Positions 1 to 8,638 of a DNA stretch of 62,394 nucleotides are shown in pieces. The number at the start of each line of letters is the position of its first letter. Position 1 is the stretch's first letter. Location: positions 1 to 62,394 of the forward strand of contig CANKWU010000011.1 of the NCBI GenBank assembly GCA_947487385.1. Direction: 5' to 3'. The notes under the pieces were generated by a model. That model searched no databases, had not been told where the DNA came from, and saw only the letters and a program-made list of their open reading frames with translations. Source of the DNA: Spartobacteria bacterium. GTDB lineage: Bacteria > Verrucomicrobiota > Verrucomicrobiia > Chthoniobacterales > UBA6821. Both the position numbers and the translations under genes were made by a program.

Positions 1-81
1 GGCGTGAATTTTGATGAATTCGCCTTTATCGGCGGCGGACTTCTGCTTCCAGAGTCTGAGATGAAAATCCATGGTGCTCAT
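1..81 (-). CDS. sdhB: Succinate dehydrogenase iron-sulfur subunit (N-terminus only)
   Basis: Only the first 27 codons are inside the window; the gene continues past the left edge. The visible product starts MSTMDFHLRLWKQK and contains GEFIKIHA, which resembles the first beta strand of the ferredoxin-like domain of SdhB/FrdB. The iron-sulfur cysteine clusters lie outside the window. It follows sdhA by 27 nt on the same strand, and sdhC precedes sdhA, so the order sdhC-sdhA-sdhB fits the subunit that carries electrons from FAD to the membrane anchor of respiratory complex II. The call rests mainly on context plus the short N-terminal match. Confidence 0.8.
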   Translation of the reverse strand, partial: MSTMDFHLRLWKQKSAADKGEFIKIHA

Positions 82-108
82 AGTCGTAAATCGTAGGGTT
101 ATCGTCGA

Positions 109-2022
109 TTACTTGTAGCTGCGGGTGGCGAGGTGGACGGCCTCGTAATGAAGCGGTTCCCTGATAAGCTCCGGTTCGCTACCCTCACCTTGGAACATCC
201 AGGCGTAGACCTCTGCGAATTTATCATCATGGCGCAGCGCCTCGCCCTCAGGGGTCTGATGCTCCACACGGAAGTGACCTCCGCATGATTCCTCACGTGT
301 CAATGCATCGATACACATGAGCTCGCCAAACTCCAGGAAGTCGGCGACGCGGCCGGCACGCTCCAACGACTGATTCAGCTCGGCACCAGTGCCGGGAATC
401 GCGACTTCTTTCCAGAAACGCTCACGCAAAGCCCTGACATCAGCAATTGCCTTTTTGAGGCCCGCCTCGCTACGGGCCATGCCACACTCATCCCAGATAA
501 TGAGTCCGAGTTGGCGGTGAAACTCATCGACGGGCACGTTACCCTTGACCGCCAGAAGTCTCTCAACGCGATCTCGGACTTCCTGCTCGGTCTTCTTGAA
601 CTCGGGCATGTCGGTCGAGATTTTTTTCCCGAACTGCGTGGAGAGATACTCACCGAGTGTATTCGGGATCACGAAGTAGCCGTCGGAGAGTCCCTGCATG
701 AGGGCCGAAGCACCAAGGCGATTCGCGCCATGGTCGGAGAAATTAGCCTCACCGAGAACATGAAGTCCCGGGATGGTGCTCATGAGATTATAATCCACCC
801 AGAGCCCACCCATCGTGTAGTGAACAGCTGGATAGATGCGCATCGGGCGTTCGTAGGCGCTCTCTCCTGTAATATTGCCGTACATCTCGAAGAGATTGCC
901 GTAGCGTTCGCGGATGGTCTTCTCACCGAGACGGGCGATGGCGGCTGAGAAGTCAAGGTAGACCCCGAGTCCCCCGGGGCCAACACCGCGTCCTTCGTCA
1001 CAGACTTCCTTGGCACTACGGGAGGCGATGTCGCGAGGGGCAAGGTTGCCGTAGCTGGGATACTTCCTCTCGAGATAGTAATCGCGTTCCTCCTCTGGAA
1101 TCTCTTGCGGGGCGCGGGTGTCACCCTTCTTCTTCGGAACCCAGACGCGTCCGTCATTGCGGAGGGACTCGGACATGAGGGTTAGCTTGGACTGGTAGTC
1201 GCCAGCGACGGGAATGCAGGTGGGGTGAATCTGGGTGTAGCAGGGATTCGCGAAGGCGGCACCACGCTTGTAGGCGCGCCAGGTGGCGGTGACATTCGAC
1301 CCACGGGCGTTCGTCGAGAGATAGTAAACATTGCTATAGCCGCCCGTGCAGAGGAGCACTGTGTCGGCTGCATGGGTCTTGATTTCACCAGTGACCAGAT
1401 CACGGGTGACGATCCCCTTCGCGTGTCCATCGACGAGAACAAGGTCGAGCATCTCGGAGTTCTCATGCATCTTGACCCGACCAAGGCCGATCTGAGCACT
1501 CAGGGCGGAGTAGGCCCCGAGCAAGAGCTGCTGGCCGGTCTGCCCTTTGGCATAGAATGTTCTGGAGACTTGGGCTCCCCCGAAAGAACGATTCGTAAGT
1601 TCTCCACCGTATTCACGGGCAAAGGGAACGCCCTGGGAGACGCACTGGTCGATGATGGTGCCGCTGACTTCAGCAAGACGGTAGACATTTGCCTCGCGGG
1701 CGCGGAAGTCCCCTCCCTTGATGGTGTCGTAGAAGAGGCGCCAAACACTATCTCCATCGTTCTGATAGTTCTTGGCGGCATTGATGCCACCCTGCGCTGC
1801 GATCGAGTGGGCGCGGCGGGGGCTGTCGTGGAAGCAGAAGGTCTCCACCTGATACCCAAGCTCCGCGAGTGTAGCAGAGGCCGAGGAACCGGCTAGTCCC
1901 GTGCCGACGACGATGACCTTGAACTTCCGCTTGTTCGCCGGGCTGATGAGCTTGGCATTGTTCTTGAAAGAGGTCCATTTCTTCTCAATCGGACCTTCGG
2001 GGATTTTGGCATCAAGAATCAT
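109..2022 (-). CDS. sdhA: Succinate dehydrogenase flavoprotein subunit
   Basis: Catalytic subunit of respiratory complex II, oxidising succinate to fumarate at the inner face of the cytoplasmic membrane. The product is 637 aa. It has the dinucleotide-binding motif [13 protein letters not shown] near residues 38-50, the [10 protein letters not shown] segment around 72-81 whose histidine is the usual covalent FAD attachment site, and the HYTMGG active-site segment near residue 400. Length and the N-terminal extension before the FAD motif fit the b558-linked SdhA/FrdA type of Bacillus, Bacteroidetes and related groups. It lies between sdhC (24 nt upstream) and sdhB (27 nt downstream). No Shine-Dalgarno sequence precedes the ATG; the spacer is pyrimidine-rich. 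Confidence 0.96.
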   Translation of the reverse strand: MILDAKIPEGPIEKKWTSFKNNAKLISPANKRKFKVIVVGTGLAGSSASATLAELGYQVETFCFHDSPRRAHSIAAQGGINAAKNYQNDGDSVWRLFYDTIKGGDFRAREANVYRLAEVSGTIIDQCVSQGVPFAREYGGELTNRSFGGAQVSRTFYAKGQTGQQLLLGAYSALSAQIGLGRVKMHENSEMLDLVLVDGHAKGIVTRDLVTGEIKTHAADTVLLCTGGYSNVYYLSTNARGSNVTATWRAYKRGAAFANPCYTQIHPTCIPVAGDYQSKLTLMSESLRNDGRVWVPKKKGDTRAPQEIPEEERDYYLERKYPSYGNLAPRDIASRSAKEVCDEGRGVGPGGLGVYLDFSAAIARLGEKTIRERYGNLFEMYGNITGESAYERPMRIYPAVHYTMGGLWVDYNLMSTIPGLHVLGEANFSDHGANRLGASALMQGLSDGYFVIPNTLGEYLSTQFGKKISTDMPEFKKTEQEVRDRVERLLAVKGNVPVDEFHRQLGLIIWDECGMARSEAGLKKAIADVRALRERFWKEVAIPGTGAELNQSLERAGRVADFLEFGELMCIDALTREESCGGHFRVEHQTPEGEALRHDDKFAEVYAWMFQGEGSEPELIREPLHYEAVHLATRSYK

Positions 2023-2046
2023 GGTCAGGAAAGTTAGGGCTAGAAA

Positions 2047-2802
2047 TTAGTGGCAGAAGGAGCAGGAAGGCATGCTGGTGGAGTACTTCACTAACCCCAG
2101 AAGGACGGCCGTGGGGATAGAGGCGAACCCGAGGAAAATGATCCAGGCCACGATCAGACCACCCTTTTCAAAAACAGGACGTAGCTTCTCGGTCGTGAGC
2201 CCCAAGGTCTGGAAGAGGCTGGCAATCCCATGGCTCAAATGCATGCCGAGCAGACCAACTGAAAGGATGTAGAAGCCGCTCACAAGGGGGCATTCGAAGG
2301 CGGTCACCACCATGCGATAGACATCATGGCGTCCCTGAGGATCAATCCAAGTCTTGTACTCTGGATTAAAAGCCTGCCAGGTGAACTGGGCCAGATGGTA
2401 GAGAACGAAGGAGAGCACGGTCAGACCCGAGATCCTCATGAGGCGCGCGTAGACTGTGGTGCCGAGGTCATTCTTTACTGCGTACTTCTGAGGACGGGCT
2501 GCGAGATTCTCACGCCATAGAGTGATCGTAAGCCAGATATGAAGCACCACGCAGGTGAGCAGGACAATGCGCACAACCCAGAGAAGCTCACCGGTGCTCT
2601 TGAGGAAGGCTGCGTAGGCATTCATCGCATCCGGACCAACGAAGATCGAGAGGTTGCCCAAGAGATGCCCGATCACGAAGAGAACCAACACGATGCCGGT
2701 GATGGCGACGATCCATTTGCGTCCGATCGATGAGGAAAATAGAGGTAGGCAGCAGCCACAGTTTTTTTTCGCCGCTTTCGATGGATTTACCGGACTGGTC
2801 AT
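2047..2802 (-). CDS. sdhC: Succinate dehydrogenase cytochrome b558 subunit
   Basis: Membrane anchor of complex II, expected to carry haem and pass electrons to quinone. The 251-aa product has five hydrophobic segments and several membrane histidines (for example VIGHLLGN, VLHIWLTI, LYHLAQFTW, GMHLSHGI), as in the single-subunit b558 family. I chose the ATG at 2802 (MTSPVNPSKAA) although the frame stays open further upstream. A good promoter ends 10 nt before this ATG, and the upstream part encodes no hydrophobic or conserved sequence. The short N-terminal segment contains NCGCCLP. First gene of sdhCAB. Confidence 0.93.
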   Translation of the reverse strand: MTSPVNPSKAAKKNCGCCLPLFSSSIGRKWIVAITGIVLVLFVIGHLLGNLSIFVGPDAMNAYAAFLKSTGELLWVVRIVLLTCVVLHIWLTITLWRENLAARPQKYAVKNDLGTTVYARLMRISGLTVLSFVLYHLAQFTWQAFNPEYKTWIDPQGRHDVYRMVVTAFECPLVSGFYILSVGLLGMHLSHGIASLFQTLGLTTEKLRPVFEKGGLIVAWIIFLGFASIPTAVLLGLVKYSTSMPSCSFCH

Positions 2803-2811
2803 AAAATAAAA

Positions 2812-2840
2812 TATATAGAGGGAATCCATGTCAGGTTCAA
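2812..2840 (-). promoter_or_regulatory. Sigma70-type promoter of sdhCAB, nearly leaderless
   Basis: On the minus strand TTGAAC (2840-2835) is followed after exactly 17 nt by TATATA (2817-2812). The sdhC ATG begins at 2802, so a normal start of transcription would leave a 5' leader of only a few nucleotides. The hexamers are close to consensus, but the call is by eye only. Confidence 0.5.
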
Positions 2841-2949
2841 ATCGGAAACACGAATAAGGAAAAAAAACATGTGGCCTCCTGAAAATCCAAAATTTCCTCG
2901 GAAAGCGTTTCCCCGATTTCCCGCCTGCTGTTAAGTAAATTGTGCTCCC

Positions 2950-3546
2950 ATGACCGCCGACTTGGATTCTCCCCTCAACAACGACATGGAATTGGTCGCG
3001 CGCACCCAGGGGGGTGACCCGGAAGCGTTCGACGAACTGATCGTCAAGTACACACCACGACTCTACGGACTTGTCTATCACATGACCTCCAACCACGAGG
3101 ACACGAACGATCTGCTCCAGGATATTTTTTCAAAAGCCTACCGCTCGATGGCGAACTTCCGAGGCAACTCGAGCTTCTACACCTGGATGCACTCGATCGC
3201 TGTCAACATGACGATCAACTTCCTCAAGAAGCGCAACCGACGACAGCATCCCAGCCTGAACGACCCCGATAGCAATATCGAAAACGACCCGGACTTTATC
3301 GCAGCAACGAGCAATGGAGATCCGACCAAGGAGGTTTCAATCCATGAACTGCAAAAAAAATTGAACGCCGCCATGCAGAAGCTGTCTCATGACCATAGAA
3401 TCGTCGTAACCATGTTCGATATTCAAGGAATAGCCCATGCCGAAATTGCAAAAATCCTCAAGATCTCCGAGGGTACCGTGCGTTCCCGACTCTTCTACGC
3501 TCACCGCCTGTTGCAAAACTCCCTGCATGAGTTTAAGAGGAATTAA
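2950..3546 (+). CDS. ECF-type RNA polymerase sigma factor
   Basis: A 198-aa group 4 (extracytoplasmic function) sigma factor. Region 2 covers about residues 13-90 and includes the typical core DLLQDIFSKAYRSMANFRG, with a tryptophan-containing TWMHSIAVNM segment. Region 4 covers about 135-195 and has the helix-turn-helix AEIAKILKISEGTVRSRL. A polar linker of about 40 residues joins them. It is divergent from sdhC and followed 23 nt later by a membrane-anchored protein and then a DegP-like protein, an arrangement that suggests envelope-stress signalling. Its target promoter is not known. Confidence 0.93.
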   Translation: MTADLDSPLNNDMELVARTQGGDPEAFDELIVKYTPRLYGLVYHMTSNHEDTNDLLQDIFSKAYRSMANFRGNSSFYTWMHSIAVNMTINFLKKRNRRQHPSLNDPDSNIENDPDFIAATSNGDPTKEVSIHELQKKLNAAMQKLSHDHRIVVTMFDIQGIAHAEIAKILKISEGTVRSRLFYAHRLLQNSLHEFKRN

Positions 3547-3569
3547 TCTAGGATTCGAAAAGAAACAGT

Positions 3570-4031
3570 ATGAATCACGAACCGATGCACAAGATCATTA
3601 AACTCAAGCGGTACGAACAACCCCCCGAGGGATACTATCAGGATTTTCTGCACGAGTTTCATAGAAGGCAGCGGGCCGAACTTCTCAACCTGCCGCTCTC
3701 GACCCTAATTATGGAACGCCTATTAGGACTGATCCCGGAGTTCCGCGTTCCCGCCATGGCTTTTGCCGGCGCAGCAGCCGTTGCGATCATCGCAAGTCTA
3801 GCCATCATCCGTGAGACACCGAGAAATGAGATGGCCCGTGCCTATTCGGCCTCTTACACCCCGACCCGTCCTTATTCCCAAGCGCCGGTGACTATCCATA
3901 ATATTCAGCCCGTCTCACTCCGGATTAATATGGATCAGCAAATTCAACCGCAGAATGCATCCACACTCTTTCCTCCATCTTACCTCTTGCAAGCCCGACC
4001 GGTGAGCCATGAATCGCCGCTTAGCTTCTGA
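3570..4031 (+). CDS. Membrane-anchored putative anti-sigma partner
   Basis: A 153-aa protein with a charged cytoplasmic N-terminus (about residues 1-60, including KLKRYEQPPEGYYQDFLHEF), one transmembrane helix at about 63-80 (VPAMAFAGAAAVAIIASLAI) and a proline/glutamine-rich outer tail. I recall similar KRxEQPPxGYF segments in small membrane proteins beside ECF sigma genes in Verrucomicrobiota. The topology and position fit an anti-sigma factor, although no classical zinc anti-sigma motif is present. Its 3' end overlaps the next gene by 23 nt, suggesting coupled translation. Function is inferred from context. Confidence 0.6.
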   Translation: MNHEPMHKIIKLKRYEQPPEGYYQDFLHEFHRRQRAELLNLPLSTLIMERLLGLIPEFRVPAMAFAGAAAVAIIASLAIIRETPRNEMARAYSASYTPTRPYSQAPVTIHNIQPVSLRINMDQQIQPQNASTLFPPSYLLQARPVSHESPLSF

Positions 4032-5091
4032 TCCGGCCTCTCATGGGGTCATGGCATCAGGGCGCCTGAAACGACTGCCGTTACTTTCCCTTCTCACTTT
4101 TTTTGTTGCAGGCTCCGTCACTTCATACGCCAGAGCCTCCAGAGGAGGCTCATCGGGAGACTGGCCCGGGACGTCATCAGGAATGTCCCCACTCTCCTCC
4201 ATGGCCGCCTCGGCGATCAGTAGTGCGAGCATTCAAAGCACAAGAGCGGTTGTCAGGGTACGCGGCTCCGATACCCGTGGTGAACTCAATGGAACAGGTT
4301 TCTTTGTCGATCCTGCAAGCACGATCTGCACAGTTGCCGACCTGGTCAAGGGATCGGACTCCATCGTTATTGTGAAGGATGGAAAGGAGTATCCCTGCAA
4401 TGTTCTGGCTATCGATGAAGGAAGTGGGGCCGCTTTTCTCAAACCCATCGGGGAAATGCCTCACTCCGGAGAAAATTTCTTTTCACCTCGAGCCCTTCCC
4501 ACTCCATCACCCTTCACTCCGGCTCTAGCTATCGGATGTTCCAGAGATAAGGATCCCGCCATCTCGGTTGGAATGATCACGGGAACGAAAAGCCATGAGG
4601 GGGACTTTTATTTCCGTCTGCCGCAGCATATGGCCAAAATCTCCCTCACGGAGGGTGAGGCTGGAGCCCCTGTCTTCGATCTTGATAGGCACCTTATCGG
4701 AATGGTTCTTTCAGGCAACTCACAGGCCGGTGATTGCCGAATCCTACCTGCCGGAGCAATCGAAAAACTCCATACCGATCTACTCCGTTTCGGAAAAATC
4801 AACCAAGGATGGGTCGGTGCGGTGGTGGAGGAAGCTGCTGTGCCTGAGGACAACTCCACCACCCGGATCGCTTCGGTGGAACCGGGTAGCCCCGCCGAAT
4901 CTGCAGGGCTGAAATCCGGAGACATCATTCTTGCGCTTGGCAGCCGACCGATCACTCAGCCCGATAAGCTGCTCGAAGCCTCATTCTATCTCACAGCCGG
5001 TGAGAGCATTCCCATGACCATATGGCGCAGCGGAAAAATCAACCATGTTGTCATCCATTGCGTTAATCCCCCGAAGGCAAACGACCACTAA
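4009..5091 (+). CDS. DegP/HtrA-like pseudoprotease with PDZ domain
   Basis: A 360-aa protein with a signal-like N-terminus (hydrophobic about residues 22-40), a trypsin-like fold of the HtrA family (about 75-260) and one C-terminal PDZ domain (about 267-355, core SPAESAGLKSGDIILALG). The HtrA landmarks align but the catalytic residues do not. The histidine position in TNxH is aspartate (TVAD, residue 111), the catalytic aspartate is glycine (about 140) and the serine of GNSGG is alanine (GEAGAP, about 218). It is therefore probably a periplasmic binding or sensing protein and not a protease. It overlaps the putative anti-sigma gene by 23 nt. An internal start at residue 15 is possible. Confidence 0.8.
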   Translation: MNRRLASDPASHGVMASGRLKRLPLLSLLTFFVAGSVTSYARASRGGSSGDWPGTSSGMSPLSSMAASAISSASIQSTRAVVRVRGSDTRGELNGTGFFVDPASTICTVADLVKGSDSIVIVKDGKEYPCNVLAIDEGSGAAFLKPIGEMPHSGENFFSPRALPTPSPFTPALAIGCSRDKDPAISVGMITGTKSHEGDFYFRLPQHMAKISLTEGEAGAPVFDLDRHLIGMVLSGNSQAGDCRILPAGAIEKLHTDLLRFGKINQGWVGAVVEEAAVPEDNSTTRIASVEPGSPAESAGLKSGDIILALGSRPITQPDKLLEASFYLTAGESIPMTIWRSGKINHVVIHCVNPPKANDH

Positions 5092-5228
5092 GCTGCGCCG
5101 TGACTCTGATCTCTCGTTTCTTCAAAGAGGTGATCGCGGTATTTTAAGGATGACCAGCGATGCAATTCAGGGATAGATTAGAGGTTCTTTTTTAGATATT
5201 TCAATTTTCCAAATTTTCACTTTCTCAG

Positions 5229-5301
5229 GGGGGTATAGCTCAGCGGTTAGAGCAGCCGGCTCATAACTGGTTGGTCCCTGGTTCAAATCCAGGTGCCCCT
5301 A
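5229..5301 (+). tRNA. tRNA with CAT anticodon, probably tRNA-Ile2
   Basis: A full cloverleaf folds. The acceptor GGGGGTA pairs with TGCCCCT (including wobble pairs), the D arm is GCTC/GAGC, the anticodon loop CTCATAA puts CAT at 5262-5264, and the T arm is CCTGG/CCAGG around TTCAAAT. CCA is not encoded. The body, including the TTGGTC variable loop, resembles bacterial tRNA-Ile2 whose CAT anticodon is modified by TilS to read ATA. Elongator tRNA-Met remains possible. The C1-A72 mismatch and the anticodon-stem G-C pairs of initiator tRNA are absent. Confidence 0.9.
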
Positions 5302-5353
5302 CTTCACAAGACTCACTTATCTAAAGACCCGCTTATCCAAAGGCCTGTAGCCC

Positions 5354-6412
5354 ATGAACTCCCGTCTCCGTCGGAAGAAACGCTCCGGCTTCCGGTTGAT
5401 CATCACATGGACGCTGATCTCCCTCCTGCTCCTGGGTACAGCGGGACTCTTCACGGAGTGGAAGAAGACACGCCTTGACGATCTCGAGTCTGGCAGCAGC
5501 TTGGTACTCCTGCCCCAGGGGGTGATGGAGTTTGCCGATCGCGGTGATGGCCCCGTTGCGCTCGTGATCCACGGATCTCCCGGCGGCTATGATCAAGGTT
5601 TGGTCTATGGGAAGGAACTCTCCAAGCGCGGCTTCCGCATCCTCTCGATCTCCCGACCAGGATACCTGCGTACTCCCTTGCTCACAGGTCTTACCGCAGA
5701 GGATCAAGCGGATGCGATTGATTCACTCCTCCAGTATCTTAATATCCGTCGCTGTGCCGTGCTAGGAGTCTCGGAGGGATCACCTTGCGCCCTTCAACTG
5801 GCGCTCCGTCACCCAGATAAGGTGGGCTCCCTGGTCTTGCTCTCTCCTCTAGCGGTTAGTCTCGGATTTAACCCGATTGCCTCGATAGGCTACAAACTCT
5901 TCCATGATCTCACCGGGGACTGGGGGTGTTGGCTCCTGATGCTCCGTCTCAAGATGAATCCCTCACAACTCTTTGCCGAGATGATGAAGATCGGATCGTC
6001 ACTCAAACCAAGTGGATGTAACGCTCTTGCCTCAGAGGCCATGGCCTCCCCAGACCAGCGAGCCTTTCTTGGAGATCTTGCCCGGAGCATCACTCCCCTC
6101 TCGCCGCGCGAACCTGGAATTCTCAACGACAATGCTCAACTCAAGGACATCCCGGTAATCGCCAAGGATTCCATCCAGACCCCCACCCTCCTGCTTGTCG
6201 GAGAGCACGATGACTCTTCCCCCTATGAAGCCCAACTCCGGTTGGCCTCACAGATCCCAGGTGCCAGAGTGCTTCTCATTGAGCGGGCGGGACATATTCT
6301 GCCCATCGGATCAAAAAGTGCTCAAACTTGGGATTCGATTGCAAATTTCATGAAGGCTCCCTCCCTTTCCTCAATCCAGCGATCCCTGATACCTGCTGAA
6401 AAATCAGAATAG
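5354..6412 (+). CDS. Membrane-anchored alpha/beta hydrolase
   Basis: A 352-aa alpha/beta-hydrolase-fold protein with an N-terminal membrane anchor or uncleaved signal (about residues 14-33). The fold landmarks are the oxyanion loop VIHGSPGG (about 72-79), the nucleophile elbow GVSEGS (serine near residue 140), the acid in GEHDDSSP and the histidine in RAGHILPIG. The triad appears complete, so the protein should be an active esterase, lipase or similar enzyme at the membrane face; the substrate cannot be told from sequence. It lies between the tRNA and nuoD, with 52 and 70 nt spacers. The start codon follows a C-rich stretch with no Shine-Dalgarno motif. Confidence 0.8.
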   Translation: MNSRLRRKKRSGFRLIITWTLISLLLLGTAGLFTEWKKTRLDDLESGSSLVLLPQGVMEFADRGDGPVALVIHGSPGGYDQGLVYGKELSKRGFRILSISRPGYLRTPLLTGLTAEDQADAIDSLLQYLNIRRCAVLGVSEGSPCALQLALRHPDKVGSLVLLSPLAVSLGFNPIASIGYKLFHDLTGDWGCWLLMLRLKMNPSQLFAEMMKIGSSLKPSGCNALASEAMASPDQRAFLGDLARSITPLSPREPGILNDNAQLKDIPVIAKDSIQTPTLLLVGEHDDSSPYEAQLRLASQIPGARVLLIERAGHILPIGSKSAQTWDSIANFMKAPSLSSIQRSLIPAEKSE

Positions 6413-6482
6413 TTATCAGCAATGCCAAAATCACCCAAAGAGAGCTGGAAAGAAGTTCCTGCATCCTCTTTAATCTAGCCCC

Positions 6483-7745
6483 GTGAGCACGAGTACTATC
6501 TACGAAGCACCAGACGCACTTGGTCGAACCCAACAAGCTATCCAGGAGCATGGAGCCCATCTTCCTGCGAGTGAACTGCTGGGAGAAACGATGTCGCTGA
6601 ACTTCGGTCCCTCCCACCCCTCCACGCACGGGGTATTCCGCATCGTTCTTGATCTTGACGGCGAGTTGATCACCAAGGCAAAGCCCGAGGTAGGCTACCT
6701 GCATCGCGGTGATGAAAAGATCGCCGAGAACATGCAGTACAATCAGTTTGTTCCCTACACGGACCGACTCGATTATCTCGCCCCACTTGCCAACAACGTT
6801 GCCTACGCCCTTGCGGTCGAGAAGCTCATGGGATGGGAACTCCCTCCTCGGGGCAAGGCCATCCGCGTTATCTGTTGCGAGCTTGCTCGTATCTCCGCCC
6901 ACCTGCTCGGGCTGGGCGCCAGCTCCATGGATATCGGAGCGATCTCCGTCTTCCTCTATACCTTCACCGAGAGGGAAAAGATTTATAATCTCTGCGAGCT
7001 CCTGACTGGCGCCCGATTCACCACCAGTTTCACCCGCGTAGGTGGTCAGGTGCGCGATCTACCCGAGAAATTTCCGGCGCTTCTCCGTGAGTTCCTTGAT
7101 TCCTTCCCGATCGCGCTCAATGAGATTGCCAATCTCCTGACCCGCAATCCGATCTTCATCGATCGCACTCGCAACATCGGCATCATTTCCAAGGAGGATG
7201 CCATCGCCTATGGACTCACGGGCCCGATGCTCCGCGGTTCTGGCGTCGACTACGACGTTCGCAAGGCCCATCCCTATTTAGACTACGAGAAGTATGATTT
7301 TGACATCCCCGTTGGCACGGTGGGTGATTGCTACGACCGCTATCTGGTCCGCATCGAAGAGATGCGCCAGAGCCTGAGCATCCTCCGTCAGGCGATCGAC
7401 ACGATTCCTGACGGCCCCATCAATGTGGTTGACGGCAAGAGCACCCTCCCTCCCAAGGAGGAGGTCCTCAAGGAAATGGAGCAGCTTATCCATCACTTCA
7501 TCATCACCACGGAGGGAATCGATGCACCCGCGGGTGAAGTCTACTCCAGCTGTGAGAACCCCAAGGGAGAGCTTGGATTCTATATTCACAGCTTGGGAGG
7601 AGGAGTTCCCAATCGCTTGCACATCCGCGCCCCGTCGTTCGTGAATCTCAGCATCGTTCCGAAACTGCTACCCGGCCATATGGTGGGCGATGTCGTCACG
7701 ATCCTCGGATCGATCGACATGGTCTTCGGCGAGTGCGATCGTTAA
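6483..7745 (+). CDS. nuoD: NADH-quinone oxidoreductase subunit D (standing alone)
   Basis: A 420-aa 49-kDa subunit of respiratory complex I, which helps form the quinone site in the peripheral arm. The family hallmarks are NFGPSHPSTHGVFR near residue 39, YLHRGDEKIAE, the TRVGGQVRDLP segment, and the C-terminal RAPSFVNL and GSIDMVFGECDR end. The start is GTG at 6483. It is unusual that no other nuo gene is nearby: its neighbours are a hydrolase and, convergently, ppa. The protein looks intact, so this is either a dispersed complex I gene or an extra copy. Confidence 0.95.
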   Translation: MSTSTIYEAPDALGRTQQAIQEHGAHLPASELLGETMSLNFGPSHPSTHGVFRIVLDLDGELITKAKPEVGYLHRGDEKIAENMQYNQFVPYTDRLDYLAPLANNVAYALAVEKLMGWELPPRGKAIRVICCELARISAHLLGLGASSMDIGAISVFLYTFTEREKIYNLCELLTGARFTTSFTRVGGQVRDLPEKFPALLREFLDSFPIALNEIANLLTRNPIFIDRTRNIGIISKEDAIAYGLTGPMLRGSGVDYDVRKAHPYLDYEKYDFDIPVGTVGDCYDRYLVRIEEMRQSLSILRQAIDTIPDGPINVVDGKSTLPPKEEVLKEMEQLIHHFIITTEGIDAPAGEVYSSCENPKGELGFYIHSLGGGVPNRLHIRAPSFVNLSIVPKLLPGHMVGDVVTILGSIDMVFGECDR

Positions 7746-7924
7746 CCGCCGAAATCAGGCAATAGGTACTCGGCACTAGAAAAAAAGGGGTTTATTCCCC
7801 AAGATGGGGAAAATCAATGAAAGGCCTCCTTCCATGATCCTTGCTATTTTGTAGCCTATAGGGTCAGCGAATCCTCTCTCTGCAACACTATCGGTCACCC
7901 AGGACCAATCAGGAATTTCCTAAC

Positions 7925-7955
7925 AATGGGGCTGGCTAAGACCAGTCCCCATTTT
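7925..7955. terminator. Hairpin between convergent nuoD and ppa
   Basis: ATGGGGCTGG pairs with CCAGTCCCCAT around a short loop (one bulged T), followed by TTTTA on the plus strand. It sits at the meeting point of nuoD and ppa and overlaps the ppa stop codon, so it can serve nuoD and perhaps both genes. A second small GGGG/CCCC hairpin lies near 7789-7802. Not tested for folding energy. Confidence 0.5.
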
Positions 7956-8550
7956 ATGCCTGCTGGTTGAGAATCACCTGCTCGCCGGCTCTCCATTTTG
8001 CATATGTCGCAATGGACTCGGCAATGACAGGGAGAGCCTCTTTAGCGGGAAGGATGTCATCCACAACGACCGTTTTTTTCTCAAGGATCTTGTAATCCTC
8101 AAAGAAACGCTTCAGCACAGCAAGCCGGTGCGGAGGAAGATCGTGCACATCTTTGCAGTTGTGGTACTCGGGATCACCCACGGGAACCGCGATCACCTTG
8201 TGATCGAGTTCATCCTGATCCTTCATGATCATGATGCCGATGGCCCGCGCCTTGACCAAGGTCAGGGGATACACAGGGCCACCACCAAGAACAAGGATGT
8301 CAAGTGGATCTCCGTCATCGGCCAGGGTCTGGGGGATGAACCCATAATTCGCTGGGTAATAGACTGCGGAATAAAGCACACGATCCAGGCACAACATCCC
8401 GCTCTCCTTGTCCATTTCGTATTTATTGGAGCTACCCATCGGGATCTCGATGATGCACTGAACGATGCCTTCGGAGGATTTATCTCCAGCGGACACATCG
8501 TGCCAAGGATTCGGTCTGGTCTGCTCGTAAGGTGCGGGTATTTTCGTCAT
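7954..8550 (-). CDS. ppa: Inorganic pyrophosphatase (class I)
   Basis: A 198-aa soluble class I (family I) pyrophosphatase, which splits pyrophosphate to two phosphates and so pulls biosynthetic reactions forward. It contains the metal-binding signature DGDPLDI (PS00387 type), preceded by YPANYGFIPQT, and further acidic residues in DELDHKVIAVP. The length is within the family range. It stands alone, 88 nt downstream of the K+ channel gene on the same strand and convergent with nuoD. An AT-rich stretch, TATTAAT, lies 12 nt before the ATG and could be a -10 element; no Shine-Dalgarno sequence is seen. Confidence 0.95.
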   Translation of the reverse strand: MTKIPAPYEQTRPNPWHDVSAGDKSSEGIVQCIIEIPMGSSNKYEMDKESGMLCLDRVLYSAVYYPANYGFIPQTLADDGDPLDILVLGGGPVYPLTLVKARAIGIMIMKDQDELDHKVIAVPVGDPEYHNCKDVHDLPPHRLAVLKRFFEDYKILEKKTVVVDDILPAKEALPVIAESIATYAKWRAGEQVILNQQA

Positions 8551-8638
8551 GATTTTTTATTAATACGGAGGGTTGGTGATCATTACAGAAGCGAAGAGGG
8601 CTTTCCAAGACTTCTTGGAGAAAATGAGAGATACTTTG

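Noticed and set aside
1225-1896. A 223-codon plus-strand gene
   Set aside because: It is antisense to the conserved part of sdhA and has no recognisable domain.
5229-5301. Initiator tRNA-fMet
   Set aside because: The first base pair is a G-U pair and not the C-A mismatch of initiators, and the anticodon stem lacks the three consecutive G-C pairs.
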